Part shown: piece by piece, positions 24,239 through 36,707 of the stretch | Position numbering within the stretch: position 1 is the stretch's first letter | Layout of the letters: every line of letters starts with the position of its first letter | The notes under the pieces: generated by a model | Told to the model about the DNA's origin: nothing | What the model saw: only the letters and a program-made list of their open reading frames with translations | Database searches by the model: none | Assembly: GCA_039881145.1 (NCBI GenBank) | Contig: JAYKKI010000005.1 | Span: forward strand, 28,537,001-28,601,000 | Reading direction: 5' to 3' | DNA from: Druceiella hillmani | Lineage: Eukaryota; Arthropoda; Insecta; Lepidoptera; Hepialidae | Length of the DNA stretch: 64,000 nt | Program-made: the position numbers and the translations under genes

Positions 24239-25968
24239 ACATATGTGTACCATTTTGTTTCAAAGGTGAGATAAAGTTCAACAAGTCAAATAAACCATAA
24301 GAGTACTATACAACGCAAACTTTTAAGGAGCTACTATTTGCAAGAAGTTTAAAGTTTTTTTTATCATTCCTTAAATAAACGTTTTTTATTTTTAATATTT
24401 TTTCATTATATATTTAATACTTTAAACGTTAAATATAATCTACACAATTCAAACACGTTTCAAATTGTTTTGTGCTTGCCATGGATGAGCATTTCAGTCT
24501 TAACCATAGATTCAATAATATACTGATTTAGACAGAAAGCATTTGTATCATTTTTTTATTATCACTTTAATTTTAGCTTTTGTAAGGGGTATATTTTTTG
24601 GACATTTTCAAGAAAATCTACTTAATTTTTTTACATACATTTTTAAATAAAAGGTTTGATATCTTTATAACTTGCTTTTCGTTTTACTGTATTGCCTCAT
24701 TTTAAATATGTACACAAATGTATTTCATTGCAAGATTTTATAATATATACCGGTTATTATTAGCCTTATTACTATTCCCTATTCCAAGTTCTTACCTTAA
24801 ATTGTTTAGAGGTAAATGGCAGCGATAAACGGATAGAGGGAGTTGCTAATATTTTATGTATTAATAATTTTGATTAGTCTCGATGTGGATCTGTATGGTA
24901 AAAAAGTCCAACACAATTTTCTGAAACGTCGAAATTTACGTATTGCGTTTACTTTTAATGACAAATCAGGTCATATTCAGCTAGCATTGATTTTACTGTC
25001 ATACATGAATGGTGTCTGAGATATTATGGTAAAGTAAGTGCTGATTGAAATTTCAGTATGAAAAAAGATTTTGGTAAATTACATTCGCACGTCTTAAAAA
25101 AATATTATAATTTGATACTGTACCAATAAAAAAACTGTAATCACAAGAAAACTAAATTTAATATCTTTCAGCGATAATAATGGAACTCATAACTTTCCAG
25201 ATTCTATTTCAGGAAATTATGTTTTCCATAAGATGGTATTTTTCATGCGACTACGTAATGTCCTTACGTAATGCCGTTACTTTAGTTTAAAAATATGTAA
25301 CTAAACTTTATTCTAAACCGAAAGAGGATGTTTGCAAATAAAATAATGACAGTTCAGCTATTGTAAACCTTTTTCTTGAGTTCATGTTAGTTATAGGATA
25401 CGAATTTATTTGGTATTTGTGATTAACAAATATAAATATTTATTATAAATCTTTACGCTTTATGAATAATATTCAATACATTTTACTGAAAATTATTGCT
25501 GTAAATGTTGTATAATATAATAATAAAATGTATATAAATAATGCCGAACATTGAGATTCAAATTTGAATATTGTTGTCGAAATAAAAGTGATTTATTTCA
25601 GATATTTTACTTCAACACGTTACAAAGTAAATTATATGTTATAAATATATAGATAAGGACTTTTTACATTTCGGAATATTGAATACTATGCAAAAATGTG
25701 TTATACGTCTGAGTTTTGTATGAGTAACAGATAGAGTTGTCCGTTTTTATTTTCTTAATTTAACATTTCACCTTAGTAATATATCTATGTAATTTGAGAT
25801 TTAAAACATAATTCAGTATGACAATTTATTAAGTTAATATTTTGATATTAGTGTAGGTGAACTACAATCAGTTGTGTGAACAGTCATTGTCTAATTAAAT
25901 TTATATTTGTGCCAACCATATTTTAACTTTCGTTGAATTGAAATCGCCACTCTTGGTAAATGGCATAG
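24235..25968. other. AT-rich non-coding stretch
   Basis: No gene, long repeat or RNA feature recognised. Confidence 0.45.
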
Positions 25969-26016
25969 TAATTATTTGCAACATGTATTTGGTGGAATAC
26001 ATGTTGCAAATAATTA
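25969..26016. repeat. Perfect 20-bp inverted repeat, 8-nt loop
   Basis: 25969-25988 and 25997-26016 are exact reverse complements (TAATTATTTGCAACATGTAT and its partner). It is one of the strongest small hairpins in the window. It sits directly upstream of a GC-richer coding-like patch. Confidence 0.9.
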
Positions 26017-26195
26017 ATACCGCACGTAGTATAGATGAAGCAGTGCAAGCGTATAAATATCACCCTAGTGAAAACCGAAAGATGCAAGCTGCCTGTGTGA
26101 TTAAAGTTTTCAGAATTCCAATAGAAAATGTATGTATATATCGAAAAAATATAGTGTTTTTTAATAAGAAACGTCAAACTTGCCGAAAAGTGTAA
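26017..26195 (+). pseudogene. Possible psq/pogo-type helix-turn-helix fragment
   Basis: The plus frame reads SIDEAVQAYKYHPSENRKMQ, then AACVIKVFRIPIENVCIYRK. The pattern DEAV-A, then A-x-x-x-F-x-I-P with a hydrophobic tail, resembles the first HTH of pipsqueak/CENPB-like domains of pogo-type elements. The patch has higher GC and more even codon use than its surroundings, and ends at a stop after KRQTCRKV. GTATGT at 26131 could alternatively be a splice donor, making this a lone exon. Only about 45 codons carry the signal, so I hold this loosely. Confidence 0.25.
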
Positions 26196-27389
26196 AATAA
26201 TAGGCTTCGAACAAATGAGTTTTAAAGAGTTTCACTTTTGATATATTTTCAGGGTATTGCATGCTTTAAAATTTATTATATTTGTTACGTGATGAGCCAA
26301 AAATTTATTTAAAAATTTGATAAATTTATGGTAATAAAGTAGCTAATATTAGTATGTCATGCATAAAATTTATATTAAAATATAACACTATCAGTTGCCA
26401 GTACGGGCTTTGCCAGGTTAATAAGAGACACATTTTGCTCTAACAACTTTTAATTTAATAATATTACTTACACTTAATACATTAAAGATTTCTTATAATC
26501 CGAATTTGTAACAGAAAATGGATACAGATAAGATAAAATAAGTAATAATAAACAATATTTACCGTTGGACATTTTGGATATTTTTATGTTGTCTACAAAA
26601 TTTTAATACATTTTTTTTCATGCTTTGTTTATGTAGGACAATGGTTGAAAGTTTAATTCAAAAACTTTCCCGCTCTGCTTCCGCTTGATTTGCTTAAATC
26701 GTTTTTGCTTATTACCCAAACGTGCTTACGTGTCATGAACGATCATAAACATTTCATGTCAATCGGGTCAACTGTTCTTGTTGCTAAACCGTAAAGAACA
26801 AACAAAATGGAAAACTAAACTCTTTAAATATATAATAATCGTGATAATAGTTCTAAAAAAATTGAAGTAATTATATTAAAATTGAAGTAATTATATTACA
26901 TATTTTTTATAAACACCTTTTATAAATTATGATCCTTATAATATGTTTTGCAAAGTTCTATATTGTTCGTTTATTTGGAATTTCCTGTTTGGAAAGGTGT
27001 TCGCGTCAGTTTTCCGATTGATCGAGCACACATCGTAAATAACATTGTTTTTGAAATTAATCGATATAATTGGTAATATTAAATTTACAAGATATCTAGA
27101 AACATACATTTGTGAAAATCACATTTCATTATGCTTGTATATAGAAAGAAATAATCTTTCAAAGAATTGTCCTTAAATTAAAAATACCTGCCAAACATGA
27201 GTGGAACTCGCACCACAAGAGTTCCGTAAATATTCAGGCATTTATAAACCTTTAATGGTACTTAATATTTCTATTAAACTGTTTAAAAAAATAAAATTTT
27301 TTTGGGAAGAAAATACTTTGCCTACTGTATCTTTTACGGGTGCATATTTAAAAAAACATTTTCTTTAATGTGAAATAACCATAAATTAC
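26196..27389. other. AT-rich non-coding stretch
   Basis: No gene recognised. It contains one exact 18- to 20-bp tandem duplication, listed separately. Confidence 0.45.
26861..26898 (+). repeat. Exact tandem duplication of about 18 bp
   Basis: ATTGAAGTAATTATATTA occurs twice with 20-bp spacing. Confidence 0.9.
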
Positions 27390-27716
27390 CGATTTTTTCC
27401 TTTACTTGTGTTTTGAGACCTTGCTTTTTGACGAATTTCATGACCTTATAGGTTTTGATTCATTTATGAGTATCAAAATATGGCTATAAATATAGTACTC
27501 ATAAATGGCCATATTTTTAGTTTTTTTTTATTGCGTCGATTTAGAACCTTGACTTTTTACAGGTCCAAGGGGCGATAGATTTGATATTAATTTCAACTTG
27601 GTACCTCAACGCATTCCAGAGAAAAAGGGTCTTGACACATGCAAATAGACAGTCGGACAACGAAGTAATACTTTAAGGGTTCTTTTTTCCTTTTGAAGTA
27701 CGAAACCCTAAAAATG
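27390..27716 (+). repeat. Dispersed insect-type repeat ending in CGAAACCCTAAAAA
   Basis: The 3' part carries the block order GACA-ACAGTCGGACAACGAAG-TAA-GGGTT-TTTTTCCTTTTGAAGTACGAAACCC, which I recognise as the 3' tail of a very common dispersed repeat in insect genomes. It ends in a short A-run. The interior contains an interleaved palindrome (27461-27472 with 27496-27507). The family name is uncertain. Confidence 0.55.
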
Positions 27717-29021
27717 TACTGTTCCACGTTTGTTATAGTAATTTGAAAAATGGTAAATTGATATTAATTCAATGATATTTCATGATATAAAATAAAGTTT
27801 CACATATAATTATTTATGCTTAAAAATAAAAGAAATCAAACGGTTTTAAATATTTCTTCCATTTTAACTGCATTCCATCTAAGTGATAAATGATAACTTA
27901 AAAAAAAAGATAAATTTATTTGAACGTGAAGGTTAATAATTTATGCGAAATTAAATTCCTGATTGTATTCTTGAGATTAAATGTTATTTTTTATATATTG
28001 GTTCAGGCATATAAGGAAGTATATATAATGAATATAACAAAAAGGAAATATTGTTATATATTTAATTCCATGGGCAATAATTTACGTCGAATTGAATGGA
28101 GATAGTAAAATATCATTGCAACACTCATAAATACACGCGGTAGGCGAAATAAAATCAGGCCGAATATCAATTAATAAGTCGCACTTATGAAAATTTAGTT
28201 TAAATATAATGAAAAACATAATTACTTGGTAATTTTAAATATATACTTTTATATGGAAAAATGTATATAAGCGCAATATGGAGATGCGTCTAAACACTTG
28301 TATTTAAATAAATTAAAACGCGAGTGGTGAAATCGGATGGTAATCGAAATCATAACTTTTTCTCTATTTTATAACTGATATATAGGAAAATAAGCGTAAA
28401 TTCTTTTTGTGATTAAAAGAAAATTTTTACCAAATTATGTTGTGACTGCAAAGGTCGTTTCATAAAAAAGAAAATTATATTATAGTCATTTTGACGTGTT
28501 CGTCCTTAAAAATACTAAATATATATCAATTAATAGGTATATATAAAATACCAAAATGTAATAAAAAATTAAAATGTTAAATAACATGGAAAACCAAGAA
28601 AACTAAAAAAAGCGAAAAGTGAAATTGTTTTTTTTTACAAATTTGTCCTGACGGGTCTATATAACTGTTAAATACATTATTTCTATGTTAGTAGGTTTTC
28701 AATTAAAAAAAGAAAAACATTGAATAATTAAATTTTTTATAAGGTGCGTTTTTCGCGAATGCGTTAATCTAAGCGTGATTTAAAGATTTTCAAATCTATA
28801 ATGTCAAAGATATTTTTTAAATACCTCTTTAATCTAAAATGAAAAATAACATAGTTGAAAAGTATTGTGAGTAAGATTCTATATGGTTATGATGGGTAGG
28901 TTTTACATGTCCAACTAAGACATTCCATCCTTTCTCTCGTCTCCAATTAAGCTATCAGAAATTATTATATGTAATTTTCAGAGGTGCCTACCGAAATAAA
29001 TTTATTTTTCCTGTTATAAAC
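27717..29021. other. AT-rich non-coding stretch
   Basis: No gene or recognised element. Confidence 0.45.
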
Positions 29022-29075
29022 TTAACTATCGCTTAATTAACCAAATTTAATTTTGCTTAATTAAGCGATAGTTAA
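29022..29075. repeat. Perfect 19-bp inverted repeat, 16-nt loop
   Basis: TTAACTATCGCTTAATTAA at 29022-29040 and its exact complement at 29057-29075. Probably a small fold-back element. Confidence 0.9.
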
Positions 29076-30122
29076 TAAAAAAAACAACCCATTTAAATGA
29101 CATGTAAAAAACTTAGTTTTGAATGTTATTGCCCACAGGTAATATTTAATTTATTTATCACACTCCAAGGTATTTCCGAAAAGATTAAACCTTTCTTTAT
29201 TAACTTAATACGTCCTTTGAAAACTTCCATATCTGGAAGAGAGGCTGTATATCTAACATTGGTCACCTTCATTTCACGTTTAAATTTTGATAAAGAGAAT
29301 AAATTGAAAAGACAACAAATTGCAAATTGTAAATAAGAAGAATAAGAAATTTTAAAAATATTTAGTCGCAGTAACAAATAATCGTTTTCGTCTACTTTTA
29401 TAATATGTTAAACGATTTCATGGAGAACGTATAAAAACTTTTGAATCTATTTCTTATATTAGTATAAAATATGTAATAAATTCGGGATACTTAAAATATG
29501 TTTTGAAAATATGCGGAAAAAACACATAGTTTGAAAACTGTTAATGTTATATGCATATATATATATGAATATTGAATTGTTTTTATTGCTAAAATAAATA
29601 AAAGAAATTCAATTTGAAATATTAATATAAGAAAGTGCACTCATGTAAAGGCACTTCTACCATAACTGTATTTGATGTGTTGTAGTTACTATCTACTTTT
29701 GACCCGAACGTTTTTCCTTTCGGCGTAATAATTTATTTCGCAGAAATTGCTGTAAGTTTTACTAAGAACTCTTTACTTTGATTATATTTAATATTACTAA
29801 AACATATCAGAGAGAAAACATTGAATTCCTCATTGTGCTCCATTCTAGTAAGATCTTCACAATAACTATAGTGCTGTATTACTACTCCATTATGTTCTTT
29901 GTAGTATAACTACGTAAACGATTGGACCAAAAGAGAACGATTAAAAAATGATAACAATTTTACAGCCTTAACGGGCTATAAATTTGTGCGAATCGAAAAC
30001 AAAAATATTTTAGTGTCAAAAGACTGATGAAATAAAGAAAAAATAATAACTTAAACTCAATATTTCTACTGAGTAAAAGATGAAATAACTATGTAAAAGA
30101 TGAAATAATAACTAAAATTCAC

Positions 30123-30154
30123 TAATTCAAAATGACTTCTGTCATTTTGAATTA
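30123..30154. repeat. Perfect 14-bp hairpin, 4-nt loop
   Basis: TAATTCAAAATGAC, loop TTCT, then the exact reverse complement. Confidence 0.85.
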
Positions 30155-30472
30155 TTATTAAATAAGGTGATAAAACTTACTGAAACTCAAAACTTTCCGG
30201 GCATATTGGTTTTTCATTGACTCCGTTAAAACTCTGAATGTCGTCGATAGAACAGATAAAATAAAAAAAATAAGTGTTTTTTCATCTTGAATTACTAATT
30301 TAACCAAAAAATGTTAACTTGAAAACTGGGTGCACCTTAAATGACGGTCCATTAAAATAAACCAAATTTTCCCTGAACATGAAAGAGGCTAGAAATGTCA
30401 AGAAGAAAATCCAATGCAAAGTAAACTTATAACGCTGCTTCATAAATTCTTGTACTAAATATTTTGAAATAT

Positions 30473-30632
30473 TGAATATATTTGGCGTTAATTTTGTAGA
30501 AAATCATTATTCACAATTAAATGAAACTATATGATGTAGTATTATTTATATTTTCTTTAAGTTCTTTACCACGACCTAGGTTGCGTTGTATTACAACATC
30601 TTCAGGTGGACTATTAGCAAAGATCTTATTAA
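30473..30632 (-). mobile_element. Penelope-like element (PLE) 3' fragment, copy A
   Basis: On the minus strand this matches the terminal part of the PLE at 54507-55322: CTTTGCTAATA, a ribozyme-like block, GTGGTAAAGAA, and the end block AATTAACGCCAAATATATTC. About 160 bases survive. The copy starts inside the family, so it is truncated at the sense 5' side. Confidence 0.75.
30567..30611 (-). ncRNA. Hammerhead-ribozyme-like motif, PLE copy A (one core base mutated)
   Basis: Minus strand, in order: helix I strand CCAC; core CTGAAGA, fitting the CUGANGA consensus; helix II GTTGT-AAT-ACAAC (5 perfect pairs, one extra T before it); core GCAA where GAAA is expected; helix III ACC-TA-GGT; cleavage-site triplet GTC; helix I return GTGG. 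All helices form, but the core substitution should abolish activity. PLEs are known to carry minimal hammerheads of this type with very short helix III. Confidence 0.55.
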
Positions 30633-33600
30633 AATATTATTTCATATGCGAATAGCTCCATAATAGCAAAATGCAATTAAATATAAGAGCCAAATACTTT
30701 TAAGTAAAAGTTCAGTAAAATTCTGCAACGAATTTTTCATATCTCCTAACGGAAACTTTTAGCTTTAACTTTTAACTTTATTACTCTGACTTCCCAAAAA
30801 AGATGCATAATCATTTAATCGAAAACCATTGTAGTTGGAACTTACCTTCAAAGAAACTATATTTGAAGCATCTCCGTGTACAGAAATACGATTTAGAAGA
30901 AAATTAGAATTCTAGTGCTTTATATTTGACACATAATGGTCTTTAGTAATGTAAAGAAAGACAATTTGTAAGTCATTATTACGCCATATTTTTTAGTATT
31001 CTGTTATTCGTAATTATTTCCGTAACTTTCATATGAATTAATTTTATGTGTATAGAATTGAGTTCATAGGTATGTACTTATATAATAACTATCGCCATCT
31101 GCCATTGAATAGAGAGATAATGCTATTTCGAACCCAGTAATGTTGTCTTTATCAGGCAAAATGAAGTTAGCTTCTTTAATGAGTTTACTTCTCCCATATA
31201 AATAAAATATATAATTTCAATATCTTATTTCAAATCCTTGAAAAGCCCATCATTAATAAATTTTGGTACACCACTATTATCGCAGTGTATAACTGTGCTT
31301 CAAAAATTGTATTATTTAGTGTTTATGAATGGAATATATCACTCTTCTCAATATATATTATAATCTATTGATATATAAACTGGGATTGAGTGACAGCTAT
31401 AAATTTCGAGTGAATTTATACCACTGTACAAAGTAAAACATAAATCCACTATTACTTTAAACCAATTGACGTTCTTTAGAACGTCAAAAGGTTTTCTCTT
31501 TGACGCTTGTTAGGTTTGAAGTCGAGTACTTTTGCGAGTAGTCGTTTATTCTACGTTGAAGTAAATTTAGCGTGTTAAAGTCTCAATTACTATGAATAAA
31601 ATTTCAATAACGATGATAATATATTACAGATTATGGACTCACAACAATTTACAAAGATGTTAATACGTATTAAAAAATTTAAAAAATGTGGATATTACAG
31701 GGTTCTAAGTGCACTAAATTTCTTAGTAATGATATTTTTATACGTTGTATAATTTCTTAAGACTTTAAACAAGTGGCTCCATACTGTAATTTTTCAACGT
31801 GTATACCTTTTTGGCTTCCAAAGGGTATGAGTAATTATAATTAACAGGTTACAATTAAAGCTGTGTAGGGTCGTTAACGTTGATTCTATTTAGTTAGAGT
31901 TAACATAACCTAAATCCATGCGTTCAAATATGAAATTAAATGATGTTTTCGACTTTAACTATAATAGTAAATTAGACATTCAAGGACCAATAATTGTTAT
32001 TGGTAAAAATTTTAAATTGTTATTAATAATTGATGAATAAAATAACCTAAATAATTTTTAAAGCCCTGTCTTTAATTCCCATTTTTTAAATCCAAACCAA
32101 ATTTAAACCGTAATTCTTGTATAATTTTCACTAACAATTCACGTTATTGAAAGTATTTGTTACGCCATTTAGAATAAACTCTTGATTTAAAAAAATATTT
32201 GATGGTCGAAAAAATATTCATAAATTAAAAATGTAGAAGTGTATGGACATTTTTTAAACATTAGACCTCTCTTTTAGCACTATGCTGGTAGAGAACTATT
32301 GCAAAAGAAGAAGCGTAATTAAGGTTTTCAATTCCAATAAAGCAATCGTTTTCTTTTCTGGAGCCAACAGATTGCAAGAATCGAAGAAAATAAATTACCC
32401 ACGTAGAAAAAAAATAATAAGATATTTAGTTGTAAATGAATTAACCAATTGGAATTAATGTAATGATGATTAATAATTTTTCTAATATAAATGCGATTAT
32501 ACTCTTAAAAAATAAAATATTGAATGAATTTGAATGAGTTAAAAGGTTTAAATAGAAAATTAATACGTTTTTACAGACACCGGTCTCAACTTTTTTTTGG
32601 TTTATTGACGACCGATACTTATTTCTGTAGAAAGTAATATCATAACTGCTGCTAATAGATACCAAGATATATTTCGGATGGTCATTGCAGTTAAAACTGC
32701 ATTTAAATAAAACGTCAAGACCCATATGCTTTCATATACGTGTATTAACCATGATAAACGAAGTGAAGGTTCAATTCGTATTTTTTTACAAAATAGTGTT
32801 ATTTGTAAGGGTTAAAAGTATCATATCCAGGATTATGCAAAGTATGACGTAAGAAAATTATTGTATATATTGAATGTGTGGTTTAGATATAATATGGCAA
32901 TTAGTAGTTAGTATTTCAGCCTAATGTTAGAGAACTGATCGTTTAACAAAATACTTGACGAACCTAGGGAAAATAAAGCATGTAAATTTGATGAGAGTTG
33001 GTCGAGATTTTGAAAGGTATGATTAATAAATAGTAGTTATTTCAAACTTATTATTCAACAGTATAATTATAGTACGGCATAAGCAGTCGTTTTATACGTT
33101 CTCTGTTCTGTCATTAAGCGGAAAGAGAACAAAGAAGTTTCAAGAGTGAAATGCAATGAAGTAATTTGGAAACGGGTACCGGGAAATACGGAGGCATACC
33201 ATAGGATGAAACGTGACACTCGCCAACACAAAAAGAAAATGGTTTTGGGGTAGTCCTAGAAAGATGAAGGATAAAAGTGTGATGATGGAAAATAAACAGG
33301 AAAGTTTTGGAGTCGAGGCCGCGAATGGAAAGCAGGTCATCAACCAGTCATTGGTATGCGTGATGATTTCACTACATTTCCATTATGATGGGAAGGAACT
33401 GGCTGCAAGAAGCGCACCATTAGCTGGATGGATGTACTAAAGAGGAGATCCACATTCTATAACAGAAGGAACTTGGTTGAGAAAGAAGATAATTATCGAT
33501 ACTAGATTTCCTACAGTTTTTTTTCCCACATTTTCTCCTATAACAAAGTTTACGATACGCTACGTCCTTCATTTTGTAAAAGGATATTAAGCCATAAAAT

Positions 33601-36600
33601 TATTTCGATATCGAAGTCTGTCAATTATTAGGTATATACGATACTTTCCACCAGGATCAGTCCGATATTAAGCGATATTCATATAAGAAAATAATAATAC
33701 ATATAAGCCGTGTTACGAAAACGGTCTTTTTGAAAGATCGCAGAGCTACTTGTAACGGTATTTTATTTATTTTTGTTGTATTGCACTTTTCCGTCATAAT
33801 TCTAGCATTCTATTAACCTTTAATAATAAGTATAGAAAATAACTTCAACACAGCAAATTACACTTGAATCAGAAAATTTTAAATTATTTAGATAGTTTTT
33901 ATCATTTTAGGATGCGTAAATCAAAAGGAAAAATAACTTATATGACCACTCAAATATCCGTCTGCGTACTTTAGGAGAACTTCTAAGAAATTGTTTGATG
34001 CAGAAACTTGAAATTTGACAAAGTAATAGACTATACTAACCGGCATATTTTGTATTAGGAGGTGTGAGGAGGGTGGGAGAAGGTGTAAATTAATTACTCT
34101 TTTGTTTTTCCTTGTGGTTATCGTGCGGGGTATATTTTGAAAGAACCAATAAGCAGTAACTCAAAACCTTTTTTTTTTATTTTAAGTGATTTATCCCCAT
34201 AGGTATGTAAAAATAAGCGCTTTTGTCTCCGTTACTTCCCTATTGTCAAAATTTGTCAACTAAAAATCATGTTTTTTTAAATTCTTGATATTTTTGCGTC
34301 TATAAAAGTTACGCTACGCAATACATTCATTTTATTTCTATTATAATATTTTAAATTGTAAAATAATATTAACATTTATGAATTATTTAATTGAAACATT
34401 TTGTACCCTTAAATGTTTAAACTTTTTGTGTAGATGAAAACCTCGAAGTGCGAATTCTGCTCATACTTTGTAGTTTTTTTTTAAATCGTATATTGAAGAT
34501 AAAAAATCATACCCACCACAGCTTTTAAAGCTGCAACAGACTAACTTGTAATTTTGTAATTGTTGAGCTTACGTTCTACTCAAAAGCTCCGTCGACCTTG
34601 CTTATGAACTAACAATATAAAGTAATAAAACACTGAGGATGTTAGCTTTGAATGAATAAAGATCAGATGGCTCTAGTAGCTCCATTTTAATACTTAAGTT
34701 TTATTTATGAAATAGTCAATGATTTTGAGAAAATTTAGGTCATCACCTAACCCTACTGGAATTTTCTAAATGTCGCATAAATGAGATCCGTATTTGTTGC
34801 TGCAATACTAATGAACTATTGGTTAATATAAAATTTAGTGTTGAATTGCAATAAATTGAAATAAAGAACTTTGTAAAAAATTTTTATCTTTCGATAGTCG
34901 AACCGTATCTTGGAACTGTGTTGCGTCCCAGATAGAAAGCAGAAAGAAGCTAATTATTTTGACAGATATACTTGGAGCATAATGAAATTTTCAACTCTAT
35001 CATATTTGCAGGCCGTTCTTTGTAGTTCAACCCAATTTAAAATTCAGAACATAACATAAACAATTTTCAGAATTCATTGAAAGTTCAACAGAAGGCAAGG
35101 AAGACACAATAACTTTATTCAAAGGAATGATCAAAAGGAAATTTTGTTGCAAGTTTCAATAAACCTGTTAATGTGCATTATAAGGATTCCATAAATACTA
35201 AGTGCATAAAAAATAAATAATTTTAAAAGTATTGGTATATTATATTTTACATGTATATATTTGATCACGTGATATGATTTGATTAACATATGATTAAAGT
35301 ATATCTTAAATTTATATATAATTGATATATCTTAAATTTATTTATGCAAGTTTAAGAAAATAATTTTTCTCTAAAGTACTTATTAAATGCCACGGCGTTA
35401 ATTTCTTTTAAATTTCTGATATAGAGGTTATCAGTTTGGGGGAGGGGATAACTGCAAAACATTTTGATGATTCATGTCATTAGAAGGAAAAGCAATATCG
35501 AAAAAATTTATACATTTTCTAGTGTTTTAATGCGATATCTTAAATATTAATTCTTTCGATGGAATCCTTGGACAAAATTGTCATCCCTATTCATCCCTAT
35601 TCATCAGGGAGCAAATTGTCATCTCCATGACACAAAATTGTCATCCCTACATATCAGGGAGTCATTTAAAAAAAATTTAAAAATATTTTTTTTTGTGTTC
35701 ACATAAATTTTGTCATAATTTATTGTAAGCTGATAGAGTTATGATACTGTGAACTATAGAAGTACATGAATACAGTATGAGGCATGAGAAAAGCATAGTG
35801 AGAAACATGACTAAAATATATCGTCTATCATAATTAATAGTACTACAATACAAAATTACCGTTAAATAAGTTCTGTTCATATTTAAAAAAAAACATTTCG
35901 AAATGGAAAAGGTCAAGCGGAACAGTAATAAATATGATTGAAAGTACATTTTTACGTAACGTTATAATATCAAGGCACTTTAAAACAAAAAAATTAGCAT
36001 TCCTTATGTTAGATAAAATTCAGTGATAATAATAATTACCGAATATTTGTTTGATAGTGCTTGTTTCATTAATTCATTATACTTGCATCCATTTCTTTCA
36101 TCCATTGAAAAGTTTGATTATTGTTAAGTTCTCAATGCACGCATGAAATGAAAGCAAGTAAATTTAGTACATGAGATAGATATAAATCCTCTCGAAATAT
36201 TTGTTTGGAAGGTGTCGAATGTGCCTCGATTACGAATTGCAACAGAAGGGAAATAGTTGTTTTAATCAGAGGAGGGTGGCCCTCAAAATTTGCATTTAAA
36301 TTAAAACGTCCGTCGACTTGTAGAAAAGTTTCAAGTTAACAGCTATTGAGGTTTTATAGGTTTCGTATACATATCCAAAATTAAATATGATTCTCGCAGA
36401 ATATAATTTAAAAAATGTAATTTCACAATATGTTATATACATTTATGCAAATATATGTTAACAAAATATCTGAAATTATGGTTTGAACTTTAACTTTAGC
36501 TACAAAATTATCATAAAATGTGATCACTATTTACAAACTCAGCAAGTAATGACATTATAATAAAGTCGAATTGCAAATGACAAATCCTTTTTGAAATCGA

Positions 36601-36652
36601 TTACAACTAACACATTTTATTAATAAATAAAATCGTTATTTGGCTTATTGAA
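30633..36652. other. AT-rich non-coding stretch
   Basis: No gene recognised. A GC-richer patch at 33120-33480 gives a 75-codon plus frame with no motif. 33985-34013 repeats a block seen near 4864-4890. Short local repeats of TTGTCATCCCTA and ATCAGGGAG lie at 35575-35665. Confidence 0.45.
33987..34013 (+). repeat. Fragment shared with 4864-4890
   Basis: AAATTGTTTGATGCAGAAAC and the following CTTGAAAT match 4864-4890 with two substitutions over 27 bases. Probably pieces of an old dispersed repeat. Confidence 0.45.
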
Positions 36653-36707
36653 CTTTTAGTTCAATGTAATATTAAGCTAAAAGTCTTAATATTTCATTGA
36701 ACTAAAA
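36653..36707. repeat. Inverted repeat with 24-bp arms and a 7-nt loop
   Basis: 36653-36676 (TTTTAGTTCAATGTAATATTAAG core) pairs with 36684-36707 with one or two mismatches. Fold-back element or MITE remnant. Confidence 0.8.

Noticed and set aside
33140..33440. GC-richer patch with overlapping 67- and 75-codon frames
   Set aside because: No motif. A weak likeness of KKRTISWMDVLKRR to LINE C-termini is too short to call.
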